A program made the translations under genes and the position numbers. A stretch of 64,000 nt of DNA from Helianthus annuus. Taxonomy: Eukaryota > Streptophyta > Magnoliopsida > Asterales > Asteraceae. The DNA lies in the NCBI RefSeq assembly GCF_002127325.2, contig NC_035448.2, forward strand, positions 121,496,282 through 121,560,281, in the 5' to 3' direction. Positions 13,125-25,326 of the stretch are shown in pieces. Within the stretch, counting starts at the first letter, position 1. Each line of letters begins with the position of its first letter. The notes beneath the pieces were generated by a model, which was not told the origin of the DNA, ran no database searches, and saw nothing but the letters and a program-made list of their open reading frames with translations.

Positions 13125-13515
13125 GCTGAAAATTAAAATTTTAAAGATTAGTCCAAAAAAGTCTGATTTACGCATAACCAGACGGACACTACTAAATTTT
13201 AATTTTACCACAAATTTACTGTTTAGGCTTCTAAGTCCAACTTTGAAGACCAAAAAACAGAAAATTTTTAATATTAGAACTTACTGATTGGCTTCTAAGT
13301 CCAACTTTGAAGACCAAATCAGAAAGTTTTAGCAAACTTTAGGACAATCTGAATGTAACCAAAATTAGTTTTCAACCAAAGTCGCTCCTTTGAAGATGAA
13401 AACTAAAAAAATCTGTTTTTTTTTTAAACACAAACTGAGTGAAAACAAAACTAGTTTGAATCACAAACAGAATGGTTTTGATTAACCGAACGGTTTTAAA
13501 TTTTTTTTAATATTG

Positions 13516-14750
13516 TAGGAACGGTTCGCGTAATTTAAATAAAATAAACAAATTTAATTTATTGATTACAATACAGAAATGAGAAAGCAGAAAATTACAG
13601 TACAATTACAACTGAAATAAAATGAAATACAAGAACTTAGATGAAGAAGAAGGCTGAGGCACGTGTACACACGCTTCCCTTAAAACAAATTCCGAGTCTC
13701 CCAAGAGTACTCGTTTTGTTTCCCAGGGTACAACAGCCGAAGCAGCGGTACTGTCGGAGTTCGCCTACAACCCGAAGGTTACCTTGAAACTTGCAGGATG
13801 AAGATAATCAGAAGTGTGTAGAGAATTGTTTGCATATAGCTGTTGTTGCTAGCGTCCCTCTGCTGTGGGTTTGGAGCTGTATTTATACAGCTCCTAGGTT
13901 GAAACAGTTAAAAACGAATTAAAGAGAGGTTTAAATTGCATTAAACGTCTTTAATGCAATTTAATACGTCATTTAATTCTCAGTCAAAGCTTGTTAACTC
14001 GTCAGTTACGAAGCTGGACTGAAACTGCACTGTCATTCAATGCTGGAAGCTTCTGCGCGCGCGTGCACGCGCGCCCAGGTCCGCACGCCCATGCGCGGTA
14101 CGTCCTCTTAGCTCATTGGCATGCGCGCGTGCGTCACGTCACCTGTGAGCCTATACGAGCACGCCACACAGTCGCGCCGTATTGGCTCACTCTGGTGCGC
14201 CGCGCACGACACTTCAGGACCATGCGCGCAACCGCGCGACTCCATGCCACGTGTACTCGCGCGCGGACTGCCACGTCACGCGCTTCGAACTCCATGCAAA
14301 GTACGCCATCAAAGCGCCGCATTGCGCCTCATCGCCCACGCCACGCGCGCGCGCGCGAGCGCGTGCGAGTACGAGTGCGACTTCGGGTGCTCCACACCCT
14401 TCGCGAGGACACTAGTGTGTGCTTCCATTAAACAATAAGGATGGAGAGTTCCACCTTAAATACCCATTTAAGTTCCATCTCTCCTCCGATGTGGGACAAG
14501 GTGCTACTTTCCCTTTAGTTTCAGCATTGAATGTTCCAAACACCCAACTTTGAGCATCGATATCTCATTCATCTTAGCTCCGTTTTGGACGTGGTTTAGT
14601 TCGTTGCGAAGCTCTTCCAACATAGAACACAAACCCACAAATAAATATATAAAACCCGCTCATTTTATTATATTTATTTCTAGTCCAAAATAGGAAAAAA
14701 TCATTTTCCTATATTTGTAAAAAATGTTATTTTCACCTATTTTCCAACAA
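13516..14750 (-). repeat. 5' LTR of the copia element (inner border uncertain)
   Basis: The outer border is set by minus-strand TGTTGGAAAATAGG at 14750. The inner border is not certain: TGTAGG at 13516 on the plus strand is the best candidate (minus-strand end CCTACA), but no clear tRNA-Met primer site follows it. A minus-strand TATA box lies at 13870-13893 inside a perfect palindrome, GGAGCTGTAT / ATACAGCTCC with a 2-bp spacer. The stretch 14040-14420 is strikingly GC-rich, with runs of GCGCGC, in an otherwise AT-rich region. A 30-bp segment is repeated in the leader at about 13227 and 13292. Confidence 0.6.
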
Positions 14751-16010
14751 AGCCTCAACTGGTATGTTCTTGTCGTCAAGCTTATTTGTAGATGTATTCA
14801 AATCAAGTAGTTACTTTTCATTCATTTTTCCTGTTAACGAGAAGGGCGATTCGTTATTTTATATGGTCAAATTGCTCTTCTAATTAACAGAATTACATAT
14901 AAAATGACCGGATTGCCCTTCTCGTTAAAAGAAAAAATGGATGAAGTTAACCCAGTGAACTAAAATGGAAACGGTGAAACCTTTTTGGAGCCACAGTCGA
15001 AAAATAAAACCTATGGACTAAACTGATAAAATGACCCAAACCATAGGGACTAAAATAGCATTTAACTCTTAATTTTAATATGGAAACTAGATTAAATGTT
15101 TTTTACAAATTGGCTTTTCAGAATATCAATGGTTTAGCGTGTTGTTAACCAACATTCACATGAAGATCAAGAACACAAATGACAAAACATAAAAAAGAAC
15201 ATACAACTTGGTGGAGAAGGATGCATTGCAATAAAATCAATGTGATTCTAGGGCAACAACATAATTATGAATGAACGTTAGTTTATTTACCCAACTTATG
15301 CATGTTGTGTTTAGTCAAATGAACTTAGAAATATACTCCTGTGTGAATAGTTGGCATACAGGAACAAACTTGTCTTTGACATAAGACCATTAGGTTCATC
15401 ATCTTGTTATACTAATTATGGTACCTTTCAGTACCCGGCCACTTAACATTGTTTCGTCGGTCTGTTCTGATTTCTAACGAAATTACTCATGTCCTGATTT
15501 GAGACAGACATCGGTAACCACCTTTAGTGGTGGATCTGTCCGTCAGTGAAAGTCATTCGTTTTACCATTTTCGTATTATCGTTTTTTAAAAGCATTTATA
15601 TGATATTTTTAATTATTTTTTTTGGAAAGCCACGAATAAAGATAACCAAAATACAATTGTGTTTCAACTATTTTTATTTTGTTTGTCTTTTTATATCGTA
15701 AACAAAAACTAGATTATCAATAAATGTTCTCATCATTGATTGTTGTTTCATTAGCTTGGACCCAAAATTTTAGACATTCTTACACAAATTAAACGATCAA
15801 CGTTGCTTCATATTTCCACATGCAGAAACTTGTTGCATTCATTAATTATTTTAGGCAATGTCGTCCTTTCTTTGAGATACAGTTGAGACCTACCATCTTA
15901 AATTAAAACCAATACAGATCATATGAGACTCTCTCTTCACCACAACTTTTTTCAAATAGTTAATGATAGGGGGGACATGGGGCTTTTAATGTGGTGCAGG
16001 TGGGTCCTGC
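14751..16010. other. AT-rich intergenic DNA with a foldback
   Basis: No gene seen. Inverted segments 14832-14863 and 14895-14930 share the core TTAACGAGAAGGGC. The stretch ending near 15070, with GGGACTAAAATAGCATTTAAC, resembles the end of a Mutator-like terminal repeat, but a matching partner is not found. The rest is unremarkable. Confidence 0.5.
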
Positions 16011-16687
16011 CAGTGGCGGAGCCACACTTTGAACAACGGTGTCGTCCGACACCATTGAATTTTATGTAGTAAATACAACGTATAATAGGAAAAATCGAGC
16101 GACACCATTGTTTTTTTACGAGCGACACCATTGTGTTTTTACGAACGACACCATTGTTTTGTTTTCTTCTAAAACAATTATATAATAAACAAATTTATAT
16201 TTCAAAAATTAAGCTCAATTACTTGAATTTAAGTAGTATACTTTAAATCACTAAAGGTCCATGCTTAATTTTTTTTTTCTAATCCAGTAAGCATTATAGC
16301 CTCATGTCTAATTGGTTTTGTTTCAATTATTTAACCTAACAGGATGTTTGATGATTATTTGAATGATGCGTGTACTTATTTGTTATAATGAAAAAGATGT
16401 TTTTTTTTTCGAGTTGCCAATGAAAACATTATGAATCGTTTTCAAAACATGAAAATGCATACAGAGCAACTATTAAATGCATTTTATTATATATTTCAAA
16501 TGACTTTGTTATTATATTATGTGTTTTAATTCAATGACATTGTACTTTTACTGTGATATTTGTGTTTATTATGTGATTTGACCCGACTAGATCCGAACCG
16601 ATACAAAAGATTCGACTCCGGGTTACTATAAACCGGGGTATCTATAAAAAATGACACCATAAGAAAAAAAATTTGGCTCCGCCATTG
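16011..16687. mobile_element. non-autonomous hAT element, 677 bp
   Basis: Terminal inverted repeats CAGTGGCGGAGCCA at the left and its near reverse complement TGGCTCCGCCATTG at the right, one mismatch. The 8 bases GGTCCTGC occur immediately outside both ends (16003-16010 and 16688-16695), a perfect 8-bp target duplication as made by hAT transposases. The interior is AT-rich, contains several GACACCATTG repeats near the left end, and has no transposase. It interrupts a LINE-derived segment. Confidence 0.93.
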
Positions 16688-16695
16688 GGTCCTGC

Positions 16696-17235
16696 TCAAT
16701 TGTAATATGATGGCATGGAGGGCAAACATGGATAGACTAGATACGAGTGAGAATCTACGTAAAAGAAATATCCATAGTGATTTGACAACTTGCGTATTTT
16801 GTGAAGAGGAAGTAGAGACGTGTGAGCATTTGTGTACGGCTTGTCTTTTTAGAACAAAATTTGGATAGCCCTAAGTGCTTGGTGCAACATTCCCCCTATA
16901 TGTTTTTACATTTAGAGATCTAATGGAAGCGCATAGTTTTCTTAACTTAATCTCAAAAGGAAAAAAGATCATCCACGGCCTCATCATGGTAACATGTTGA
17001 TGTATCTAGAAATGTAGGAATGAGATGGTATTCGAAAGTAAAAGAGTTTCGTCTCAAGACATTATGGGGATAGTCAAATTGAGAAGCTATGTGTGGTTGA
17101 AGAATAGGTCTACGTTCAGATCCATATAATGAAAGGACTTTTGTAAAATTCTATTGTACATGTAATTATTAGGTTCCTTGGCTGTTTGGATCGGCCTCTT
17201 GTCCTTTTGGTTAATGAAGTTAATTTTCAAAGAAA
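16696..17235 (+). pseudogene. LINE reverse transcriptase 3' end with RVT zinc-binding domain (decayed)
   Basis: From 16708 the plus frame gives AWRANMDRLDTSENLRKRNI and then CVFCEEEVETCEHLCTAC, the cysteine/histidine pattern of the zf-RVT domain found after LINE-type reverse transcriptases in plants. Further on CIWKCRNEMVFESKRVS and YVWLKNRSTFRS match the usual LINE C-terminal end. Several stops and frame changes are present. It ends in a GTCCTTTTGGTTAATGAAG-like tail and an A-rich run near 17235. Upstream sequence is separated by the hAT insertion. Confidence 0.75.
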
Positions 17236-17374
17236 GAAAAAGTTAATGTGATGTTCTAGATCGCATTTATATGGATGACGAGCATTTAAATGAAAAACAC
17301 ATTTTTAGTTAGCATTTTCTAAGCATTATTTAATATTAAATAAATAAATCAACTAACTAAAACTAAATGTTCAT

Positions 17375-17603
17375 GGTATTATAGCCGAAGTGGCATTTTC
17401 GAGTGAGATAAGACTTAGTGACCATTAGGTCCTGGGTTTGATTCTCAGAAATAGGTTTTTTCCAGATTAGATTTATTGAGTTTTCTTCTGAATTGGTGTA
17501 TAGCCATTATTGTCTAGTGAAGTTGTATATGATCAGGTGGTTCCGCTGATAGCACGATGATACTCCACTGGTCCGTCATTGATCGAAATTTACCGTTGAA
17601 AAA
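17375..17603 (+). mobile_element. tRNA-derived SINE
   Basis: An A-box-like TAGCCGAAGTGG at about 17382 and a B-box-like GGGTTTGATTC at about 17434 have the spacing of an RNA polymerase III promoter. The body ends in TTGAAAAA. About 20 bp flanking it (17354-17374 and 17604-17624) match with a few differences, as a long target duplication would. Confidence 0.7.
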
Positions 17604-18592
17604 TAACTAAAAACAAATTTTCATTAACTAGAATATAATAATTTACAATAATTAAATATAAAATAGATAAATAAACTTAAAACTCCGAAAAAGACTTAAA
17701 AGTAACAAGGGAATCCGTTTTTTTCACTATTTTTTGTTTACGTTGTAGTAAAATCGTCAAGTACGGTTTGAGAACTTTTTCATGTGGCTCTATAAAAAAA
17801 AAAATCTATATTGCGGTTTTTTCTTTTTCCTACTATCATGTTCATGCACATTTTCATGTCTTTTCTAGCTTTGATTCCTTCAACGTTTATTTATTTAAAA
17901 TTCGTTATTTTTTTTAACCTTTCGTTTATTAAATTCGTATGTTTTTTAAAACCTCACACTTGTTAACTTATTTTTTTAAGGTTTTGTTTTTTTTCTATGA
18001 ACGTCCTTTTTTTAATATTCGTTTTAAACCACTCGTTTGTTTAAAATCGATCGATTTTAAATTTCTTCAATTTTTGAAATCGTTCATATTTTCTGAAGTT
18101 CATTTTTCCTAACGGTTATAAGTCAATTGAATACAAAGTTTAAATATGAGCGGTTTCAAAAACGGTTCTAAAAGGAACGGCTTAAAAAGAAACGCATTAA
18201 ATAATCAACAACTTAAAAAACGAATTGTTTAAAAAAGTAAAAAAATGATTTAAAAAAAAACAGTGTTAAATGAATTGTATAAAAACTTTTAAAAGACAAA
18301 CAACTTTAAAAACGATTTTAATAAACAAACGGTTCAAAAAGAAATAATTTAAAAACGATATACGGTTTAAAAGAGAGGTTAAAAACAAATGATTTTAAAA
18401 ACGACGTCTATAAAAACAAATGCTTAATGAAAAACATATTTATTCGTATATATAAAACATATTTTATTAAATAGTAATCGGGGAAATAATGAAGTAAAAA
18501 AACATGATTAATTGCATTAATAATATCTATACTTTCTATAAAAGGAGAAAACGCAGTAACATAAGAAAAGCTAAGATGGCAGCCATAGAGGC
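17604..18592. other. T-rich then A-rich low-complexity stretch
   Basis: No gene. From about 17800 to 18060 the plus strand is T-rich with TTTAAA and TTCGTT words; from about 18120 to 18420 it is A-rich with AACGG and TTTAAAAA words. The two halves are loosely inverse, like a decayed foldback. Confidence 0.45.
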
Positions 18593-20834
18593 TGGAAGAC
18601 CCTTACTATTAATTAACTGTTTTCGTATAGTTTACGAAAATAAACATGTAATTATGATTACATATACGTTGACAAAATACGGTTAAATTAAAAGTTTTAC
18701 AAATTTAAAAATAATACTACATAAGGTAATTGAGTTCGTCATTTTAAAATAACGACGACGCAACATGCGGAAGCTTCTTTTTCGTGTGTTCGGTTCTTGT
18801 ACGTCGCTATCCGGGAACCCTTGGCATTTACCTATGATCAAAACCAACTTAAAAGTTAGTTCAGATAGCTTATCAACAAGTTTAAACAAGTCCGGAATAC
18901 AAAATAAACGAAATATAAAATTTTTGCCAGCTCTGAAGTCTGTCGCGGGCCGCGACAGACTTGGCCTCGACCTTCACGGGGCGCCAAAACCCGTGGCGGG
19001 CGCCACAACCTATATCATCTCCGTCGTGGGGCGCGACGGCCACATTTCGACAGAAAGTTGTTTTGTTGAGCTGCACTTGCCAAAATTCTAACTTTAAAAC
19101 CTCATAACTTTTGATCTAGATGTTCGATTCGTGTGATTCTTTTTCCTACGCGGTCATAATTTGATTCTCCATCACGTGAAGTTAAAATCCGACATCCGGA
19201 TTAACACTTTTCTAGGTTTTAAGCCTTCGGCTTTTAATTACTAAACTTTTTAGCAAGCTTTTGACCCGTTTATACTTTCATCAAGCCAACTAGTTTGCTA
19301 CACCTAATTCTCATGGACATCATGTTTTAAATGTTCCCTATCACACAAGGTTCAAATCACGGGTTATTATGCATCATTAACCCATTTATGATTATGCGCT
19401 TATTTTGACCCGTTAGGGGTATTTAAGCGCTTTTACGCATAAATCACGCTAATTCCTTTCTAGCATCATATTTTCACATTTACTTATCGAGTGGTCTTTC
19501 ACCACAACTATTATTGTGGTGCATTTTATGTGTATCTTTATTTATTCCGAATTTACCCTTTCGGATTGTTAATTTACGACAAGGAACCGTTTTGAGGCAT
19601 TTGATCCGAATAGGATTTATGCCTTTACTTTAACACTTAACAAACTTTACTTTATCATAATACTCGTTTCTAAACGACTCATAAGGACCGTATACCCGGT
19701 TTAACATCCTTGGGCATTTTGGTCAACCTTAGTCTCTTCTTTTACGACGAAGGAATATCAACAATATATTTGACCAAAATCACACCTCTTGCCATAATCT
19801 TACTTATACGTACCTGGCTCGGGTCATAGCATTGACTCGTTTACATACCTTTTGCTTTAAATTTTCTAGTTAATGCAACTCGAACATATGTTATTTTCTG
19901 TGATCACAAAAACTCAACAAGTTGTCATCGGTTATTAATGTCAAATGGTATTAACACACCATTTGACCTGTTTATTCGAAATGACCATTTTTGAACATAT
20001 GATGGTATTTTTTGTCACACCCCAAACGATGGCGGAAACATCGAGGTGCGAGCACTAGGCGTTCAGATTGCTCATGAGAATTCCACAACACTATTTGTTT
20101 CGATAAAGATTAATAGATTTCATGCAAGTAGTCTAAAACATTGTCACAATCATCACATTACAAACCCAACATAAATTGTTCAAATTGTTTCAAAATACTA
20201 AGTTAACTAGGCAACGTTTCTAGAGCATCATCCTAGCTTGTTTTTCCATGATCCTTAGCAACTTATCAGCCTGCAACATGTATTAAGATATCAATACAAA
20301 GGTATTGGCGAGTATACAAGTTTGATAATAGAATAATAGATTAAAACAACTCATATCCACAGTGTAAGCAATAAAAATAGTTTCAGTCGTGCTAGTGTCG
20401 CAGTCCACGCAGTGATAGCCCAAGTATCCTGATGCTTTGGTGTTTACCCAAGACTCAAGGTAAACTAGAATCCTCCTAACAATACCCCCGAAGAATAATG
20501 GGAGAGGTGCACCCCCTATAGCGTTACTATTGTTAAGGCGGAACTAAACACCCTGGATTAAACGTCACATAGCACAAATAGAATACTAGAATGCACAAGT
20601 TTTCACAAACACGCAGGATAGAGTATAGATTGCCAAAAGTATTTAGTTTAATAGAATACATGTTACACCCCAAATGTTTAAAGTAAAAAGGGGATCGAGT
20701 ATACTCACAGTGATTGCTTAACAGTCGCAACTGTTATTGGATCAAAGGGAGCTCTTTTAGAGGATTAGCCTGATTCGATTGCAATAGGGTAAGAGTCGGA
20801 CAGAGTATCGAGATCGAATAAAGTGTTAAACCAG

Positions 20835-21110
20835 TCACTGGATCGGCTGGCTGTCCGATCGGATGAATGTCCGATCGGATGGCTAGCCAGTCGGATGACC
20901 CTTGTGTTCTTTTGGTAACAACGGCTGCCCGATCGGATGGCTATCCGATCGGGTTGCCATCCGTTCGGGTGAGACACACATTCAAACGGGACCAGGGTGT
21001 CCTGTCCGATCGGATTACCACTCGATCCGAGTGCAGTTGAACTGGACATTCCAACCGGATGACTGTTCGATAGGACTGCTGTCCGATCGGACGACTGTCC
21101 GTTTAGACTA
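20835..21110. repeat. array of TCCGATCGGA palindromes
   Basis: The word GTCCGATCGGATG and variants (TCGATCC, TCCGTTCGG) recur about every 20-25 bp in this stretch of the solo LTR, with three more at 21804-21850. The core TCCGATCGGA is its own reverse complement. The unit varies too much to be a simple tandem repeat. Confidence 0.8.
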
Positions 21111-22054
21111 CCGAGATTGATAGTTTACCGATTGTTTGCAAAAACTCTAAGTTTTTAGTTTAACGGTGACTGCATGACACGTATAGTGACAATAGTAAAC
21201 TCGTTAGCACCTGGCCGTCCTGATCGGGTAGGAATCACCCCTGTCCAACCAGTCATCTGTTATTAACGAGCTTATGTCAGAATCCGTCTCACGCTCGTCT
21301 TTCCGGTAATACTCAGATCTAAACCGACTTTAGACTACGCATCAAGCCTATAGCCTGTTTGGTTCCGGTTTCTACCAAAGTAAAGCAAAAGTTGAAGAGA
21401 GATGGAGAATTAACCATTATTTTGTATGAAATGTATAGATTTAGCTTAGATTTGATGCAAAACGCATGAAATACCTTAGATCCGAGCTAAATCTTGCTTA
21501 GAATGACATCACATGACAGTTTGTGCAAACCACCATGATGACGTCACCCTCAAGAATTCAGATCTGAGAGATCTCATGGTGAAAGGTGTGATTTCAAGTG
21601 AGAATCACGTGGAGAATGATGTGTAGAGTAAGAAAGTACAAGAATCTAGCTTGAAACGTACCGAAATCGATGAGATAATGAAGAAAAGTCGTGTGCGCGT
21701 GTTCTTGGTCGAGCAGAGCTGTCACATCACTGAAAGGTGATATGACAGGCCTATTTATAGGTGAAGGAGAAGGGAAGGGAAATGGTGGTTCGGCTTGGGT
21801 GGTCATCTGATCGGATGGTCATCTGATCGGATGGTCATCCGATCGGACGACCACTCTAGCCAATCCATCTTTCCGTGTTCCCGATTTTGATTCTTTTTAC
21901 GCGTTAGGTTAGGCGTTGCGTTATGATGAGTAGTAGAATAAATAGATTATAGTATACACATCGAAAGTTTTCCAGATTAATAGATTCCGCCAGTGACAAG
22001 GCTCTAGTCTCTCGTTCAACCAAGAATCAAGTTTCACGAGTCTAAGGAGTCAAG

Positions 22055-22290
22055 CACCAAATAGGTTTAGGCATTCCAACATAGCTTTAGGCATTCCTAG
22101 CATATAGATATAGGCATTCCCAACACATAGACATTCCTCGTTTAGGCATTCCAACATTAGGCATTCCAGATAGACATTCAAGCATAGAATTAGGCATTCC
22201 AATCATATAGAATTAGACATTCAAGCATAGATTTAGACATTTAATCATACAAAATTAGGCATTTCTAGCATAGTTTTAGGTATTTCAAGA
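22055..22290 (+). repeat. TTAGGCATTCC short-period repeat
   Basis: About twelve copies of AGGCATTCC or AGACATTC spaced roughly 16-25 bp, often followed by AGCATAG. It lies near the right end of the solo LTR. Confidence 0.75.
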
Positions 22291-22613
22291 AATAGACAAT
22301 CCACATAGACTAAGGGCTAATTTAGGACAAAAGTTAAACTTCAGGGACTAGTCTTGACAAGTTCCTAAAGTTCAGGGACACTGGGCGTTACATTTTTAAT
22401 ACCATCTCATCCCTTAAACCTATTCTGGTTTGCACCGTGAGTTTTATTTACTTAAAAAGACATTTTCTTAAACTGTTTGACCTGTTAAGACTTACACCAT
22501 ATGGTGTCTTTTTCAAATCTTTTTATCTATCCGTCAACTCGTGTCCGGATTACTATCTAACCACTTTTACCCGTTACGGTTCACACCATAACATAATGTT
22601 TAAAAATCCCTTA

Positions 22614-23590
22614 CACTACATCAAAAAAGGCTTTCAGCCACATAAAAAAGTGTGGCCATATGTCTTTCGCCACACTTTTTTTTCTAGCTCAAGTGTGACC
22701 AAAGGTCGAGTCATCATAGGTATCATACGACCACATTCACTTATGTGCGGCCGTTGCAACTTAAAAGTGTGGCTAAAGGGTACTCAACTTTCTTGTTGGA
22801 ATAAAGCATAAGTGTATCTAAAATGTAGCAATGGCCATATTAATTTAATTTATGTGTGACGATTCATGTTTTATAGTCTCATATATTTACTAAAAAGTTT
22901 GGTTTAGCCACATCAATTAAAATTAAGTGAGACAAAAATGGTTGTTGTAATCAAGCATTATGTTCATTAAGTGTGGCTAAAAGGTAGCAACGACCACAAT
23001 GATTTACTATAAGTGTGGCCGGTTCTATTATAAAGTTACATAAATTTGTTGTAAGTGTGGCTAAAAACTTTAACTAGACACAACATTTTTGTAATTTTAT
23101 GTGTGTCTATTGTCTAACTTTTGGTCACACATATTTGTTATTCTCATGACGTTTGGTATCATTTCGTTACACAAACAAAAAACAAAGTGACTATGGTGTG
23201 GCTAATGGTTATTTATAGCCACGTGAAATTGTAATTTTAATCGAGACTATTGTCTATCTTTGGTCACGCATAATTTTCATTTCATGTGACGTCCGGTATC
23301 ATTTCATCACACAAACAAAAAAAAAAGTGACTATGGTGTGGTTAATGGTTATTTATAGCCACACAAAATTTTATAATTGTAAATGTGTCTATTGTCTAAT
23401 CTTTGGTCACACATAATTTTCTATTCCCGTGACCATTGGTATTATTTGATGACACAAACAAAAAAACAAAGTGACTATGGTGTAGCTAATGGTTATTTAT
23501 AGCCACACAAAATTTTGTAATTTTAAATGTGTCTATCATCTACCCTTTAGTCACACATTTTTATTCTTGTTTTATGTAGCCATTTTCGTT
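22614..23590. repeat. left subterminal repeats of the CACTA element
   Basis: GTGTGGCTAA and inverse words occur throughout. From about 23090 to 23560 a unit of about 142 bp is tandemly repeated, with GTGACTATGGTGTGGCTAAT at 23187, 23327 and 23471. A diverged copy lies near the other end (33065-33230). In En/Spm such words bind the element's own TNPA protein. Confidence 0.85.
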
Positions 23591-25326
23591 TAGATTTAAT
23601 TTCAATTTTTTGTAAAATAAAAAATGATGTAAATATGAGAAAATCTAAAAACTAAATGACATTAATAATCATATTCCCAAATCCATACATAAGTTTCCAA
23701 TTTAAATACTAACAAAAGACATAAACTTCTAATCAAAACTATCTAAAAAGGTTACAAAGAAAAATGACTATACAGATACACTAATAACTAAGAAAAATTA
23801 CTACTTTTGGACTTGAAAGTGATGCAAATTTGCATCCATGGGCTGGTTGCCACCTTGCTGCTGTTGTGGTGAGGAGTAAACTTGTAACTATTGGCCAATT
23901 TTGATGTCGTATGATCAAATGGTATCACTGAAAAAGCATAATTTTCAGTGATCAAACGAGAACATAATTGAAAGTTGAAACTATGGCAAGAAATCAAAAC
24001 ACGTGTTTTACTGATAATAGAAATAACCGATCTGGTTATGAGTAAAGTCTCTGTACAGCTTTGTCATTTCCTCAAGACACTCTGAAACTGCGATGTGAAC
24101 CTGGAAAAACAAACCAAATTGGGAATTTCTATGTGTAAAGTGAGCACATGAGAAAGAATGACATACTCAGGCAATCTTTATAATGGATATACAATCGATC
24201 ACCTTAGGTGTCACAGAATAAAACAACTGCAGGCAGAAACTAGCAGTTAATACCGGATTCCCAAAATTAGAAGTTACAAGTAAACATACCTTACTAGAAA
24301 AGTTAACAAACACCTCAATCTAAACTAAAAAAGGACCATTGTTTAAGGCAGGTTAAATAAATTGTTTAAGGCAGGTTAAATAATGTATCTGGTTTCAAAT
24401 TTAAGTAGATGCTAACTTCTAGCCATACCAGTTTTACTAAAGTCTTAGGTTTAGAATGGTTTAAAATGTCTAAAGATCTCAGTTTTATAGGTGTGAACTC
24501 TCATAAAGTTCCCTCAGAACCATAAATAATCATCAAGGATGCCTTCCTCCTATAGGTGTACAAAAAAAACCAATTTTAGAACCGAAACCGGAAAGAAAAA
24601 CGAAACTTGTTTTTTAAACTGGTTTTTCTAAACCGGTTAATAGAACCGAACCGAACCGACGATTTGTGACCGGTTACTATTCTTGATCTGAAAAACCGGT
24701 TAATAACCGAAACTGATTATAAAAAAAACGGTTAAAAACCGATCCCAACCGGTTACACAGGTTACTATTTTGGGTTTGAAAAAAGCAGTTCGGTTAAACA
24801 CCGGACCGGTTTTTTTTTTTTAAAAACCGATTTGTACACCTCTACTTCCTCCCAAACAAGATAACATTCGGAAAGAAATACATGTAAATGCTTCATACCA
24901 TTACACCGTAATTACCATATAATATACCCGCTGATCTAGTAGCAGAAATAGTTAATTAAGAAAAACAGATATTGATATTAAACTGGACGTTTTATGATCA
25001 TGCTGAAAGTCCAATGAATGTAATGATTTGGACCTATCACCTTTTTGCTTATAAAAGTTAACTATCTGATTGCATCAATGTAAGAAGTAGGGGTGTTCTT
25101 CGGATTTCGGGTTTTTCGGGTCGAGTTGTTCGGGTTTTTGCCTAGGAACAAGTGACCCGATAACCGACCCATTTGAAGTTTGGGTTGTTCGGGACTTCGG
25201 GTATGAGTTATTTGGGTTCGGATTGTCCGTTTCGGGTTTAGATGTAAAATGAAAAAAAAAATCACAAAATATCATCGAACATATCATGTTAAAAAAATAT
25301 CATCATAATTCAAAAGTCATTTAACA
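23591..25326. other. CACTA interior, left part
   Basis: No secure gene. On the minus strand 24000-24110 reads VHIAVSECLEEMTKLYRDF and 23800-23880 reads a Q-rich piece ending PMDANLHHFQVQ, which may be exon remnants of an element protein. 24560-24830 is rich in AACCGGTT and ACCGAACCG words; 25085-25235 is a TCGGGTT-rich repeat. Confidence 0.4.

Larger units (their letters stand above)
1..14750 (-). mobile_element. Ty1/copia LTR retrotransposon, split by a nested element
   Basis: The element reads on the minus strand. Its 5' LTR lies at the right, ending near 14750 where the minus strand begins TGTTGGAAAATAGG, a usual copia LTR start. The gag start is at 13124 and the polyprotein runs left to 9919, is broken by the 836-9913 insertion, and resumes from 835 to 1. 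The 3' LTR must lie left of the window. The domain order gag, zinc knuckle, protease, integrase, reverse transcriptase, RNase H is the Pseudoviridae (Ty1/copia) order. Coding damage is light: one in-frame stop, one short deletion and the insertion. Confidence 0.93.
20013..22392 (-). mobile_element. solo LTR of a second gypsy-type family, 2.38 kb
   Basis: Runs TGTCACACCCCAAACG to GGGCGTTACA, with TTTTT on each side (20008-20012 and 22393-22397). A minus-strand TATA box (CCTATAAATAGG at about 21755-21768) sets the orientation. No gag, pol, primer site or polypurine tract adjoins it, so it is a solo LTR. It contains an array of TCCGATCGGA palindromes and a run of AGGCATTCC repeats. Confidence 0.88.

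Noticed and set aside
14121..14438. Overlapping ORFs in both strands of the GC-rich stretch
   Set aside because: High GC lowers stop frequency; the products are Arg/Ala/His-rich with no motif, and the stretch is part of an LTR.
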